Source: an uncultured Tateyamaria sp. (lineage in GTDB: Bacteria > Pseudomonadota > Alphaproteobacteria > Rhodobacterales > Rhodobacteraceae). From it: a DNA stretch of 64,000 nucleotides. Each line of letters opens with the position of its first letter. The first letter of the stretch is position 1. The position numbers were made by a program, and so were the translations under genes. The stretch covers positions 1,054,001 through 1,118,000 of the forward strand of contig NZ_CANNDS010000002.1 of assembly GCF_947503415.1 (NCBI RefSeq). Reading direction: 5' to 3'. The notes beneath the pieces were generated by a model, which was given only the letters and a program-made list of their open reading frames with translations, was not told the origin of the DNA and did no database searches. Positions 51,866-61,531 of this stretch are shown piece after piece.

Positions 51866-53355
51866 GCGGCAAACTCCGTCTGTTCTATGTGCCGGCCGGC
51901 GCGCAAGGCGAGAGCGGCAATGGTCAGGGCCGGGTTCACAGCTGCCGATGTGGGCAGGACAGACGCATCGACGATGAACAGGTTCCCGTGGTCATGGCTG
52001 CGGCAGAACGTGTCGACCACACTGGTCGCCGGGTCGTTGCCCATGCGCGCGGTACCGCATTGATGCGACGGTGTGCGCCGGTCAAAGGCCTGCGCAAGCA
52101 CAATGGGAAACCCCGCGCGCCGCAACGCCTGTTTCAGCGTTGCCACAAGCCGCTGATGCGCATCCCAATTGGACCGTTGCCAGTCGAGCTTGATCCGTCC
52201 GTTTTTCAATGTGACCCGGCTGTCCGGATTGGGCAGGTCCTCGGACATCGCATAGAAATCAAAGCTGCGCGCGGCGATCCACCGGGCCGCCCATGTCGGC
52301 AGTTTCGAATTGGCGGCAAGGATCGGCGCGGTGATTTTACCCAGCATCTGGACGTTGCCCAAAGGAAGCTGATCCTCGGACCCAAGGTAAAAGTCATTCA
52401 GCATCAATGTCTTCTGATACACTGCCCCGTTACGCCGCAACGGGTGCAGCGCCATCACGGCAGAGCAGTTGTGGTTCATGAAATTGCGCCCGACCTGATC
52501 AGACCGATTGGCCAGTCCCGTGGGCCAGTTGTCATTTGCCGACGCCAGCAAAAGCGCCGCCGTTTGCACCGCGCCTGTCGCCACGACAAAAACCGGCGCC
52601 GCAATTGTCTCCGCCGCCCCGTCCACCTCTACCTCGACGCTTTGAATGCGCGCGTCCGTCCCGGCCCGAAGCGCAGTGACGCGGCACCTTGTCCGAAGCT
52701 CCACATTGGGATGCGCCAATGCAGCTTTCAGCGCACATGTTTCCGCATCCATCTTGGCCCCGCAGGTGTTCGGATACGCGTCCCATGTCGTCTGCCCCGC
52801 CGCGAGCCAGCCGTCGAGATCGACGCCCAGCGGGATTGATGAGGGGTGCAATCCAGCCGCTTTCAAGCGGTCGCGCAATTGGGCGATATCGGCTTCATGC
52901 GGGACAGCGTCATACGGGTATGTGCCGGAATGCGCAGGCTCAGTCGGGTCATCGCCCAAGGCACCACGCACGGCGTATAAGTGTTCAGCCGCCTGATAAT
53001 CAGGCTCAAGGTCAGCGTAGGATATCGGCCAGCCCGCCGTTGCACCTCCCGCGTGTTGGCATTGCTCAAAATCGGTCGCGCGATACCGGATCAGCGCTGC
53101 GCCATAGAACTTCGAATTGCCGCCGACGTTATAGTAGTTGCCGGGATTGAACGGGGTGTCCGCGCCGTCCAGCCAATCCTCGTCCGAACGAAAGACACCC
53201 TTGCCAAATATCGCTGTTGCATCACGATCCCACGCGGAAGGGCACAGGTGCTCGCCGCGTTCCAGTATGAGGATGCGACGCCCTGTCGGGGCAAGTGCCG
53301 CCGCCAAGGTCGCGCCCCCCATGCCAGATCCGATGATAACGACATCGGGCTGCAT
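51862..53355 (-). CDS. GMC oxidoreductase, sugar dehydrogenase/pyranose oxidase-like group
   Basis: This 497-residue flavoprotein has VVIIGSGMGGATLAAALAPTGRRILILERG at the N-terminus, NVGGNSKFYGAALIRYR in the GMC signature 1 position, and PSHQCGTARMG with VNPALTIAALALR at the C-terminus. It is more like sugar-oxidising GMC enzymes (glucoside 3-dehydrogenase and pyranose oxidase relatives) than choline dehydrogenases. ATG 53355 overlaps the ATPase stop by one base; longer frames run through the ATPase gene. No small gluconate-2-dehydrogenase-type subunit is adjacent. Confidence 0.85.
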   Translation of the reverse strand: MQPDVVIIGSGMGGATLAAALAPTGRRILILERGEHLCPSAWDRDATAIFGKGVFRSDEDWLDGADTPFNPGNYYNVGGNSKFYGAALIRYRATDFEQCQHAGGATAGWPISYADLEPDYQAAEHLYAVRGALGDDPTEPAHSGTYPYDAVPHEADIAQLRDRLKAAGLHPSSIPLGVDLDGWLAAGQTTWDAYPNTCGAKMDAETCALKAALAHPNVELRTRCRVTALRAGTDARIQSVEVEVDGAAETIAAPVFVVATGAVQTAALLLASANDNWPTGLANRSDQVGRNFMNHNCSAVMALHPLRRNGAVYQKTLMLNDFYLGSEDQLPLGNVQMLGKITAPILAANSKLPTWAARWIAARSFDFYAMSEDLPNPDSRVTLKNGRIKLDWQRSNWDAHQRLVATLKQALRRAGFPIVLAQAFDRRTPSHQCGTARMGNDPATSVVDTFCRSHDHGNLFIVDASVLPTSAAVNPALTIAALALRAGRHIEQTEFAA

Positions 53356-54467
53356 CAGGGCGCAATCCGGTTCTCGGTCTTTGGGTCGAACGCGACGGCC
53401 TTTTCCATGTTCACCGCGAACATGAAGTCGGCACCGGGATGCACATCTGCATCGGATCGCATACGCGCAATGACATCCTTGCCGCCAAGGGTCATAGTCA
53501 CGAACGTGTCTGATCCGGCAGGTTCGGTGACGACAATCCGGTTGGTCATATGCGCGATGTTCGACGACTTGCGGTCCGCCGCATCTTCGTCGGTGATCGT
53601 CTCGGGCCGGATGCCAAGAAGGATGTCCTTGCCCGCCCAATCACTCATGTTGTTCTGGCTGAACGGCAAAGCGACAGTCGATCCGTCGAACAGCGACACC
53701 TGCGCCACCGGTCGCCCATTCTCCAGCGCGACCTTGGCCGGCACCACGTTCATCGCGGGCGATCCCATGAACGTCGCCACAAAGATATTGGCGGGCGTGT
53801 CATAGATTTCCTGCGGCGTTCCAAGCTGCTGCACATAGCCGCCATTCATCACCGCAATCCGCGTCGACAGCGTCATGGCTTCGATCTGGTCATGGGTGAC
53901 GTAGACGATGGTTGTGCCCAGCTTTTGGTGCAGCTTCTTGATCTCGGTGCGCATGTCCACACGCAGCTTGGCGTCGAGGTTCGAAAGCGGTTCGTCAAAC
54001 AGGAACACATCCGGGTTGCGCACCAGCGCGCGCCCCATGGCCACCCGCTGTCTCTGACCGCCGGACAATGCCCCCGGCTTGCGATCCAGCAACGGCTCGA
54101 TCTGCAACAACTGGGCCACGTCCTTCATCGCCTTGTCGCGCTCGGGCTTGGGCGTGCCATGCATCTCAAGCCCGAAGGTGATGTTCTGCCCCACAGTCAT
54201 GTTCGGGTAGAGCGCATAGGACTGGAACACCATCGCGATGTTGCGCTTGGATGGATGAACCCCGTTCATCACATTGTCCTTGATGCGTATCTCGCCGCTA
54301 GTGATCTCTTCCAGACCGGCGATCATGTTCAGCAATGTGGACTTGCCACAGCCGGACGGACCGACGAGCACAAGAAACTCACCCTCTTGCACAGAGATGT
54401 CGACCTTGTGCAGCACCTCAACAGCGCCGTAGGACTTGGTTGTGTTGTCGATATCGAGAAAGCCCAT
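53355..54467 (-). CDS. Sugar ABC transporter ATP-binding protein (UgpC/MsmK type)
   Basis: This 370-residue MalK-like ATPase has Walker A GPSGCGKST, signature LSGGQRQRVAMGRALVRNP, Walker B VFLFDEPLSNLDAKLR, the H-loop TTIVYVTHDQIEAMTLS, and a C-terminal TOBE/MalK regulatory region. It energises the importer whose permeases lie just upstream in the same operon. The stop overlaps the start of the second GMC gene. Confidence 0.93.
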   Translation of the reverse strand: MGFLDIDNTTKSYGAVEVLHKVDISVQEGEFLVLVGPSGCGKSTLLNMIAGLEEITSGEIRIKDNVMNGVHPSKRNIAMVFQSYALYPNMTVGQNITFGLEMHGTPKPERDKAMKDVAQLLQIEPLLDRKPGALSGGQRQRVAMGRALVRNPDVFLFDEPLSNLDAKLRVDMRTEIKKLHQKLGTTIVYVTHDQIEAMTLSTRIAVMNGGYVQQLGTPQEIYDTPANIFVATFMGSPAMNVVPAKVALENGRPVAQVSLFDGSTVALPFSQNNMSDWAGKDILLGIRPETITDEDAADRKSSNIAHMTNRIVVTEPAGSDTFVTMTLGGKDVIARMRSDADVHPGADFMFAVNMEKAVAFDPKTENRIAP

Positions 54468-54472
54468 AGGTC

Positions 54473-55357
54473 TTATCCTTTGACTGAACCGGCCATCAAA
54501 CCGCGCACGAAATAGCGGCCAGCGACGATGTAGACGAGAAGTGTGGGAAGTGCGGCAAGGATCGCCCCGGCGAAGTGGACGTTGTATTCCTTCACCCCGT
54601 GGCTCGCCTGCACCAGATTGTTGAGCGCGACGGTCATTGGCTGGCTGTCGGCCCCGGCAAAGGACGCGCCAAACAGGAAGTCATTCCAGATATTGGTGAA
54701 CTGCCAGATGATCGAAACCACGGCGATCGGCCCGGAGGACGGCAACAGGATGCGCCAGAAAATCTGAAAGAACCCGGCCCCGTCAATCTGGGCGGCCCGG
54801 ATCAGCTCGGTCGGGAAAACGGCGTAGTAGTTTCGGAAGTACAGCGTGGTGAACCCGACGCCATATACCACATGGACCAGAACCAGCCCCCACGTGGTGC
54901 CGGCAAGCCCCATCAACCCCAGCATCTTCGCCATGGGGATCAGCACGATCTGGAACGGGATGAAGCAGGCAAACAGGATCAGGCCAAACACGATGGTGTC
55001 GTATTTGAACCGCCATTTCGTCAACACATAGCCGTTCAGCGCACCCAATACGGTAGAGATGGCCACGGCGGGCACGACCATCTTGATGGAGTTCCAGAAA
55101 TAGGGCGACAGCCCGGTCGGCTCCACGCCGATCTGGGCCGAGGACCACGCCTTGGCCCAAGGCTCCAGCGTAAAGACCTGCGGCAGGTTCATCATGCCGC
55201 CGCCCGTAATCTCTTCCAGCGGTTTGACCGAATTCACGACCATGACGTAAAGCGGCAGCATGTAGAACAGAACGAACAGCAGCAGCACAAGATAGATCAG
55301 CGTGCGCATGACGCGGCCTGTGCGAATGGCGGTATCCTGGGTCGCGATGGACATCAC
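54473..55357 (-). CDS. Carbohydrate ABC transporter permease (MalG type)
   Basis: This permease is of standard length (294 residues) with six TM segments. The first is LIYLVLLLFVLFYMLPLYVMVVNSVK, and the EAA loop region reads ELIRAAQIDGAGFFQIFWRILLPSSGP. The end RYFVRGLMAGSVKG is typical of the family. It overlaps the MalF-type gene by 4 nt. Unlike the MalG-type protein at 34651, it has no N-terminal extension. Confidence 0.93.
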   Translation of the reverse strand: MMSIATQDTAIRTGRVMRTLIYLVLLLFVLFYMLPLYVMVVNSVKPLEEITGGGMMNLPQVFTLEPWAKAWSSAQIGVEPTGLSPYFWNSIKMVVPAVAISTVLGALNGYVLTKWRFKYDTIVFGLILFACFIPFQIVLIPMAKMLGLMGLAGTTWGLVLVHVVYGVGFTTLYFRNYYAVFPTELIRAAQIDGAGFFQIFWRILLPSSGPIAVVSIIWQFTNIWNDFLFGASFAGADSQPMTVALNNLVQASHGVKEYNVHFAGAILAALPTLLVYIVAGRYFVRGLMAGSVKG

Positions 55358-56250
55358 TTCTTCTCCCGCAATTCGGCATAAAGATATGGGATCATGATCG
55401 CGGCGATGGTCATCAGCATGATGGTGGCCGACGCGGCACCGATCCCCATCTGATTGCGCGAGAACGTGTAGGAATACATGAACGTCGCAGGCAGTTCCGT
55501 GGCGCGTCCGGGCCCCCCGCCGGTCAAGGCGATGACCAGATCAAAGGTCTTGATCGCAAGATGGCTCAGGATCACGAACGCAGACAGGAAGGCGGGGCGC
55601 AGTTGCGGGATGATGATCCGGCGATACAGGTTCCAGTTCGACGCGCCATCCATTTGGGCCGCCTTCAGGATCTCGTTGTCGATGCCGCGCAGCCCGGCCA
55701 GAAACATGGCCATCACAAACCCGCTGGTTTGCCAGACGGCGGCCAGCACGACGGTGTAAATCGCGTAGTCCCGGTTCTTGATCCAGTCGAATTCGAAACT
55801 GGTCCACCCCCAGCTTTGGATGACGTTTTCCAGACCGATCCCCGGATCAAGGAACCATTTCCACGCGGTGCCGGTCACGATGAAACTCAGCGCCATTGGA
55901 TAGAGGTAGATGGTGCGGATCATGCCTTCGCCGCGGATTTTCTGGTCAAGAAATATGGCAAGGCCAAGGCCCAGCATCGTGCAGATGCCAATATAAAGGG
56001 CGGCAAAGACGCCCATGTTCTTCAGTGAGATTTCCCAATGGCTCAGGCGCCACAGCTTGGAATAGTTCTCCCAACCGACCCAGCCGAAGGACGGCAGCAA
56101 CCTACTGTCGGTAAAAGACAGGTAAACCGAAAACAGGATGAAGCCGTAGACAAACACCAGAACAAGGGCCAGCGACGGCGACAGCACCAGTTTCGGCAGC
56201 CAGGACTGGAGCCGCGTTTTGAAATCTGCGTTGGTGGACAAAGCCATCAC
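55354..56250 (-). CDS. Sugar ABC transporter permease (MalF type)
   Basis: This 298-residue permease has six TM segments and lacks a large periplasmic loop. It opens with LVLSPSLALVLVFVYGFILFSVYLSF, and the EAA region reads NEILKAAQMDGASNWNLYRRIIIPQLRPA. The start is GTG 56250 or the adjacent ATG 56247, after GGAGGG. It partners the MalG-type permease. Confidence 0.92.
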   Translation of the reverse strand: MMALSTNADFKTRLQSWLPKLVLSPSLALVLVFVYGFILFSVYLSFTDSRLLPSFGWVGWENYSKLWRLSHWEISLKNMGVFAALYIGICTMLGLGLAIFLDQKIRGEGMIRTIYLYPMALSFIVTGTAWKWFLDPGIGLENVIQSWGWTSFEFDWIKNRDYAIYTVVLAAVWQTSGFVMAMFLAGLRGIDNEILKAAQMDGASNWNLYRRIIIPQLRPAFLSAFVILSHLAIKTFDLVIALTGGGPGRATELPATFMYSYTFSRNQMGIGAASATIMLMTIAAIMIPYLYAELREKK

Positions 56251-56290
56251 GCACCCTCCTTGGGCCGATGTGACAGGGCAGTGAGAAATG

Positions 56291-56319
56291 GGTGGAGTAG
56301 CATGTTCCGCCGCTCCACC
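56291..56319 (-). terminator. Hairpin between binding protein and permease genes
   Basis: GGTGGAG and CTCCACC form a perfect 7-bp stem around a 15-nt loop in the 78-bp gap after the binding-protein stop. As in the other importers here, a partial terminator would favour the binding protein. Confidence 0.45.
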
Positions 56320-56328
56320 ACGCGCTGA

Positions 56329-57579
56329 TTATTTCGCGATATCAACCGCATCGACGAGTTCCTGAACAGCTGTTTCGCTGTCGTACTCGCCGTTGAAATG
56401 CGCGGTCACCACGTCATAAATCGCGTTCTTGACCGACGCGGGGTTCGCGTGACCATGCGCCATGGAACCGAACAGGTTGCCCGAGGACGCAGCAGCCGCA
56501 AGATCAGCCATGCCTTTCTTGCCGCAGGCATCGAACGCCTCGTTCGAGACGTCTGTACGGGCCGGCACCGATCCTTTGACCACGTTGAACGCGGACTGGA
56601 AGGACGGCGACAGGATCGCGGTTGCCAGCGCGGCCTGCTCAGCGGACACCGCGCCGCCCTGATCAAACATCATGAACTGGTCGGCGTTGAATGTGACCTG
56701 CTCGGACGTGCCGGGGAAGCGGAAGCACAGGAAGTCTTCGCCAGGCACTTTGCCTGCGTTGATGAACTCACCTTTTGCCCAGTCACCCATCATCTGGAAA
56801 CCGGCATCGCCATTGATGACCATCGCGGTTGCAAGGTTCCAGTCCCGGCCCGAAAAGTTGTCGTCCACATTGGCGCGGATCACGGACATGCGGTCAAACG
56901 CCTCTTTCATGCCGTCGCTGCCCAGAACATCTGCATCCAGATCGATGAACGCAGCCTTGTAGCCGTCCGGCCCAAGCACCGACATGACAACCGAGTCAAA
57001 AACGGTGGCTTCCTGCCACGCTTGGCCACCATGGGCGATGGGTGTGATCCCCGCCGCTGACAGCGTGTCCATTGCCGCCACGAAGTCGTCCCATGTCTCG
57101 GGCATTGCGATGCCATTGGCGTCCAGCACGGCCTTGTTGGCCCAGACCCAGTTGGTCGAGTGTACGTTCACTGGGGCAGACACCCACTCACCGTTCACTT
57201 TTGCAAATTGCTGCAGCGCGGCCGGGACGACATCATCCCATCCTTCGGCAGCCGCCACGTCGTTCAGGTTGGCCAAAGACCCCTGGTCCGCCCAGTCGAT
57301 GATGTCAAAGCCAAGGCCCTGCACAGCCGTTGGGGCGTTGCCAGCCGTCACGCGGGCGCGCAGTACCGTCATGGCCTGCTCACCACCGCCACCGGCGACA
57401 GGCATGTCCGTCCAGCCGATGCCTTGCCCTTCAAGGTCCTGTTTCAGGACGTTCAACGCTGCCGCTTCACCCCCCGACGTCCACCAGTGCAGCACCTCTA
57501 CATCTTCCGCTGTCGCCGTGCCCGCTGCTACGGACAGCGCGAGTGCAATCGCAGTCTTCGTCTTAAAGAATGAACGCAT
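56329..57579 (-). CDS. Sugar ABC transporter substrate-binding protein
   Basis: This 416-residue family 1 extracytoplasmic binding protein has a signal peptide cleaved near ATA-ED (residue 24). It then has [27 protein letters not shown] and the [19 protein letters not shown] segment typical of glucose/mannose-type binding proteins of the ChvE-unrelated GtsA group. ATG 57579 follows GGGAGG; a longer frame to 57636 overlaps the aldehyde dehydrogenase. The ligand is probably a mono- or disaccharide-like compound. Confidence 0.92.
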   Translation of the reverse strand: MRSFFKTKTAIALALSVAAGTATAEDVEVLHWWTSGGEAAALNVLKQDLEGQGIGWTDMPVAGGGGEQAMTVLRARVTAGNAPTAVQGLGFDIIDWADQGSLANLNDVAAAEGWDDVVPAALQQFAKVNGEWVSAPVNVHSTNWVWANKAVLDANGIAMPETWDDFVAAMDTLSAAGITPIAHGGQAWQEATVFDSVVMSVLGPDGYKAAFIDLDADVLGSDGMKEAFDRMSVIRANVDDNFSGRDWNLATAMVINGDAGFQMMGDWAKGEFINAGKVPGEDFLCFRFPGTSEQVTFNADQFMMFDQGGAVSAEQAALATAILSPSFQSAFNVVKGSVPARTDVSNEAFDACGKKGMADLAAAASSGNLFGSMAHGHANPASVKNAIYDVVTAHFNGEYDSETAVQELVDAVDIAK

Positions 57580-57611
57580 GGTATCCTCCCATTTTGCGTT
57601 TCGTGTTTCGG

Positions 57612-57626
57612 CGTCTGTGTCAGACG
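57612..57626. repeat. Small hairpin overlapping the aldehyde dehydrogenase stop
   Basis: CGTCTG-TGT-CAGACG has a 6-bp stem and 3-nt loop and includes the stop codon region of the gene ending at 57620. It may stabilise or attenuate the message before the binding-protein gene. Confidence 0.35.
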
Positions 57627-59140
57627 TCGCTTTCAACCCAAGGCGCCCTGCTGCGTCCGATGCGCATGACCAGTGATTTCACCTCAAGAAATTCCTCAAA
57701 TCCATAGCGGCCAATCTCGCGGCCCTGCCCCGATTGCTTGACCCCTCCAAAGGCAAGCTCGGGGTATCCATCCATCCAGGTGTTCGTCCAAACGGTGCCC
57801 GCCTCCACGCGCCGCGCAAATTCGAGGCAAGTATGTACGTTTTCACTCCAAATCCCAGCCGAGAGTCCGTACACGCTATCATTTGTGAGTGAGATCGCCT
57901 CATCGAGCGTCCGGTATGTCATCACCACGAGGACCGGACCAAAGACCTCCGCCCGTGCAATCGCCATATCGGGTGAGACGTTGCTGATCACCGTGGGCTG
58001 GTAGAACTGCGCGCCCAGCCCCTCCACAGGCAACATTCCCCCGCCCAGCTCCAAAGTGGCCCCTGCCGCAACAGCGGCCTGCACGTATGCGTCGATCTTG
58101 GCGTTATGCTCCGGCGTAACAATCGCACCGACTTGCGTGTCCGGGTCCAGCGGGTCCCCGAATTTGACCTTGCGGGACAAGGCAACAACACGCGCCACGA
58201 AATCGGCGGCGATATCCTCGTGCACGATGATCCGGCTGGACGCATTACAGCATTGGCCAACATTGAAATACACACCGAACGTGACCGCATCGGCAGCACT
58301 CTCCAGATCGGCATCGGGGCATATGACTTGCGGGTTCTTCCCGCCAAGCTCAAGTGCGACCTTCTTGAGGGTGTCCGACGACGCCTGCGTGATCAGTTTG
58401 CCCACCGCGGTCGATCCGGTGAACGTCACCATGTCCACATCCTTGTGCGTCGACAGCAGGCTGCCAACCGGTTGCCCATGGCCCAGAACGATGTTGCAGA
58501 CGCCCGCAGGCAACCCTGCCTCCAACAGCAACTCGCCCATCATCACGGTCGAGGACGGCGTCATCTCTGACGGCTTCACCACCACCGTGCAGCCTGCGGC
58601 CAGTGCAAAGGGCAGCTTTTGCGACAGGATCCAGAACGGGAAGTTCCACGGCGTGATGATCGACACGACGCCAATGGGCTCCTTCAGCACAACGCCCAGC
58701 ATATCCTCGCCCAGCGTGTTGTGACTGTCCCCATGCGCGGTGCGGGCCAACGACGCAGCATAGCGCCACAGATCAGCGGCACCGCCAACCTCGCCGCGGG
58801 ATTGGGAAATCGGCTTGCCGCTTTCCAGTGTTTCCTGAACCGCGATCCGCTCCACATTTGCTTCGATCAGAGCCGCAACCCGCAGCAGGACCGTCGCGCG
58901 TTCCTTGCCCGAGGCGCGGCTCCACACGCCCGTATCGAATGCCGTCCGCGCAGCCCCGATTGCGCGTTCCGTGGTGGCGTGATCGCCACAGGCGGAGACG
59001 CTGACCACCGTGCCGTGGGAGGGCGACGCGCGCTCAAACGTCTCCGCACTGTCGACCCACTCCCCGGCAATCAGATGCCGACCCCGAAAAGGGGGTGGAA
59101 GGTCACAATCAATGGCGGCATTTACCGTGAAATCTTTCAT
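57620..59140 (-). CDS. Aldehyde dehydrogenase family protein
   Basis: This 506-residue NAD(P)-dependent aldehyde dehydrogenase has the cofactor segment [31 protein letters not shown], the catalytic Glu in [13 protein letters not shown], and the nucleophile Cys in [13 protein letters not shown]. The end region is [22 protein letters not shown]. The start at ATG 59140 gives the usual length and follows AAGG. It would convert an aldehyde made by a GMC enzyme to the acid, upstream of CoA activation. It lies 4 bp after the enoyl-CoA hydratase gene. Confidence 0.93.
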   Translation of the reverse strand: MKDFTVNAAIDCDLPPPFRGRHLIAGEWVDSAETFERASPSHGTVVSVSACGDHATTERAIGAARTAFDTGVWSRASGKERATVLLRVAALIEANVERIAVQETLESGKPISQSRGEVGGAADLWRYAASLARTAHGDSHNTLGEDMLGVVLKEPIGVVSIITPWNFPFWILSQKLPFALAAGCTVVVKPSEMTPSSTVMMGELLLEAGLPAGVCNIVLGHGQPVGSLLSTHKDVDMVTFTGSTAVGKLITQASSDTLKKVALELGGKNPQVICPDADLESAADAVTFGVYFNVGQCCNASSRIIVHEDIAADFVARVVALSRKVKFGDPLDPDTQVGAIVTPEHNAKIDAYVQAAVAAGATLELGGGMLPVEGLGAQFYQPTVISNVSPDMAIARAEVFGPVLVVMTYRTLDEAISLTNDSVYGLSAGIWSENVHTCLEFARRVEAGTVWTNTWMDGYPELAFGGVKQSGQGREIGRYGFEEFLEVKSLVMRIGRSRAPWVESDV

Positions 59141-59144
59141 AAGG

Positions 59145-59912
59145 TCAGTTCCCCGTAAAATTCGGGGACCGCTTGTCGAGAAAGGCGTGCACCCCCTCTT
59201 GCCGGTCATCGCTGGCAGCCGCAGCCGCACTGCCAAGGACTTCGATGGCAGCAGCCCGGTCCTCGTCGACGGCTGCGTGGATCATGGCCTTGGCCAATTC
59301 GTTGGCGCGCGGCGACATATCCGCCAGCGATCCAGCGATGTCCTGTGCGGCGGCCAGCGCATCATCCGCCACCTCCGCCGCGAAACCAAGGGCCACGGCC
59401 CGCTCGGCAGTCACCCGACGGCCGAACAGCGCCATCTCCTTGAGAACAGGTTCGGCCAACACACGCGCCAGACGCTGTGTGCCCGACCATCCCGGCACAA
59501 TCCCGACCTTTCCCTCGGGCAGGGCCAGCGTCGCGCGCAGGGTCATCACGCGGATGTCGCAGCACGCCGCCAATTCCAGACCGCCACCGAACGCATGGCC
59601 GTTCAACGCGCCAATGGTCGGCTTCGACAGCCGGGCCAACCGGTCAAACACACGGTGACCGTCACGGACCCAGTTGCGGGCAAATTCGGCAGGGCCAAGC
59701 GGCCCCCACTCTGCAATATCGGCACCACAGCAAAACGCCTTGGTCCCGGCACCTGTGACCACAACAGCCCGCACATCCGTCGCTCGGTCCAGATCGGCCA
59801 AATGCGCTTCCAACTGGCGCAACATCCCGGTCGTCAGGGCATTCAGCTTCGCCTCATTGCTCAGCGTCAGAACGGCCACACCGCCCTCATGGGTACATGT
59901 GACCTCGCTCAT
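59145..59912 (-). CDS. Enoyl-CoA hydratase/isomerase family protein
   Basis: This 255-residue crotonase-fold enzyme has the oxyanion and catalytic loop NGHAFGGGLELAACCDIR, with Glu at the first catalytic position, and LPEGKVGIVPGWSGTQRL, with Glu at the second. Hydratase chemistry is therefore possible. It overlaps the CoA-transferase by 4 nt. Together they suggest that a CoA thioester with a double bond or a beta-hydroxy group is an intermediate of the pathway. Confidence 0.9.
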   Translation of the reverse strand: MSEVTCTHEGGVAVLTLSNEAKLNALTTGMLRQLEAHLADLDRATDVRAVVVTGAGTKAFCCGADIAEWGPLGPAEFARNWVRDGHRVFDRLARLSKPTIGALNGHAFGGGLELAACCDIRVMTLRATLALPEGKVGIVPGWSGTQRLARVLAEPVLKEMALFGRRVTAERAVALGFAAEVADDALAAAQDIAGSLADMSPRANELAKAMIHAAVDEDRAAAIEVLGSAAAAASDDRQEGVHAFLDKRSPNFTGN

Positions 59913-61480
59913 AGGACCAACCCCATCGGGGCTTCCGACAACAGGGATTTCGGCATGGCAGTGGCGTTCTCGGCCACCTGAACCCGCCCCTGCGACGCCG
60001 CAACAATATGGGTTTGCGGGTCGATGCCCGGCATGATTTCAGTCGCCAGCAGACCATTGTCAGTCAGGCGTATCACGCACCGTTCGGTCACATAGATGAC
60101 GTTCTGCCCCTGTTCGCGCGCACGGCGACCCGAGAATGTGACATGCTCCACCTCGTCCACCATCTTGGTGAACTTGCCCGGGGCCGCTATGTCGATGCCG
60201 TCCTCTGTCAGGTTGATCTTGGCACCTGCTTCGAACCAGCCCGAAAACACGATGTGCCTTGCCCGCGCTGTGATGTCCACAAACCCACCGCAGCCTGCCG
60301 TCAAATAGGGCTTCTTGCCCAGCTTCGACACATTCACATTGCCCTCGATGTCGACCTCGAGAAACGACAGGAACGACATGTCAAAGCCCGCGCCCTGGAA
60401 GTAGATGAATTGCTGTGGCGACGGGACAAACGCATCCGCATTTGATGCGCACCCAAAGGCAAAACCGGTCAGCGGGACGCCACCGACAGCCCCCTGCTCG
60501 ATCGCCCATGTCACCGCATCCCGATGCCCTTCCTCAAGCAGAACGCGCGGGATCATCGCGCTGATGCCAAAACCCAGATTGGCGGTCATCCCCTGACGCA
60601 GTTCTTGTGCAGCCCGGCGTGCAATGACCTTCTCCACCCCATGGTCCGCCATCGCAAAACTGTCCCAGGGGCGCATCACCTCGCCCGAAATCGCGGGATC
60701 ATAGGGCGTTTCGGTGGTCTGCTTCTGATCCGGATCGACGACAATGCAGTCAACCAGATGGCCGGGCACGCGCACGTCATGGGGGCGCAAGCTGCCGGTT
60801 GCGGTCACGCGCTTGACCTGCGCAATGACCAGCCCGCCGTTGTTACGCACACAAATTGCCTGTTCCAGGCCGCCCAGATACGCGCCCTCGTGCTCATATG
60901 TCAGGTTGCCCCGTTCATCAGCGGTGGTCGCACGGATGATGGCCACGTCCGGGACGATGTTGGGAAAGTGCAGCCACGTCTCGCCTGCAAACTCAGCGCG
61001 AGAGACAACAGGCGCCGCCGCGCCCAGGTCGTTCATTGCACAGCCCTGCCGGACCGGGTCAACAAACGTATCCAAACCAACCTTGGTCAAAACGCCGGGC
61101 CGGTGGGCCGCAGCTTCACGGTGCATGTCGAACATGATGCCGGATGGCACGTTGTAGGCGGCGACCCGGTTCTCGACGATCATCTTCCAGATGTCCGGCA
61201 TCTCCACGCTGGACGGACCGGACGGGTACGACCCGGCCAGCACACGTGACAACAGACCATCTTTCGCGATGTGATCCATTCCCTTGACGCCATAGACGTC
61301 ACCCGCCGCAATCGGATGCAATGCCGTCAGGTTGCGCGGTTGCCCTTCGTGATCAAAGCGGGCTCCGATGGCTTCAAGAACCGCATCCGGGCACCCAAGC
61401 GTCGAGGATGATGAGACAGAGACAACTGCCCCGTCCTGAATACGGCTGACCGCCTCTCTGGCTGAAACAGTTTTGCGCAT
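59909..61480 (-). CDS. Acyl-CoA:acetate/3-ketoacid CoA-transferase (YdiF-type fused subunits)
   Basis: This 523-residue class I CoA-transferase carries both alpha and beta halves in one chain. The N-terminal half begins KTVSAREAVSRIQDGAVVSVSSSSTLG. The catalytic Glu is probably that in AIEQGAVGGVPLTGFAFGCA, and the C-terminal half has TAGCGGFVDITARARHIVFSG. I chose ATG 61480, directly after GGGGGG; ATG 61498 and a frame back to 61693 are possible, but the latter would cover the promoter and operators. It is the first gene of the LacI-controlled operon and would activate the acid product as a CoA ester. Confidence 0.92.
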   Translation of the reverse strand: MRKTVSAREAVSRIQDGAVVSVSSSSTLGCPDAVLEAIGARFDHEGQPRNLTALHPIAAGDVYGVKGMDHIAKDGLLSRVLAGSYPSGPSSVEMPDIWKMIVENRVAAYNVPSGIMFDMHREAAAHRPGVLTKVGLDTFVDPVRQGCAMNDLGAAAPVVSRAEFAGETWLHFPNIVPDVAIIRATTADERGNLTYEHEGAYLGGLEQAICVRNNGGLVIAQVKRVTATGSLRPHDVRVPGHLVDCIVVDPDQKQTTETPYDPAISGEVMRPWDSFAMADHGVEKVIARRAAQELRQGMTANLGFGISAMIPRVLLEEGHRDAVTWAIEQGAVGGVPLTGFAFGCASNADAFVPSPQQFIYFQGAGFDMSFLSFLEVDIEGNVNVSKLGKKPYLTAGCGGFVDITARARHIVFSGWFEAGAKINLTEDGIDIAAPGKFTKMVDEVEHVTFSGRRAREQGQNVIYVTERCVIRLTDNGLLATEIMPGIDPQTHIVAASQGRVQVAENATAMPKSLLSEAPMGLVL

Positions 61481-61515
61481 GTGCCCCCCAATCGTCATCC
61501 CTGAAATCAGGAAAT

Positions 61516-61527
61516 CGGAACGTTCCA
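61516..61527. promoter_or_regulatory. LacI operator O1 at the expected transcription start
   Basis: CGGAACGTTCCA carries the 10-bp palindrome GGAACGTTCC with one flank changed from the perfect site. It lies just downstream of the -10 element of the predicted minus-strand promoter, where a bound repressor would block the start. Its centre is 23 bp from that of O2. Confidence 0.8.
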
Positions 61528-61531
61528 CATT

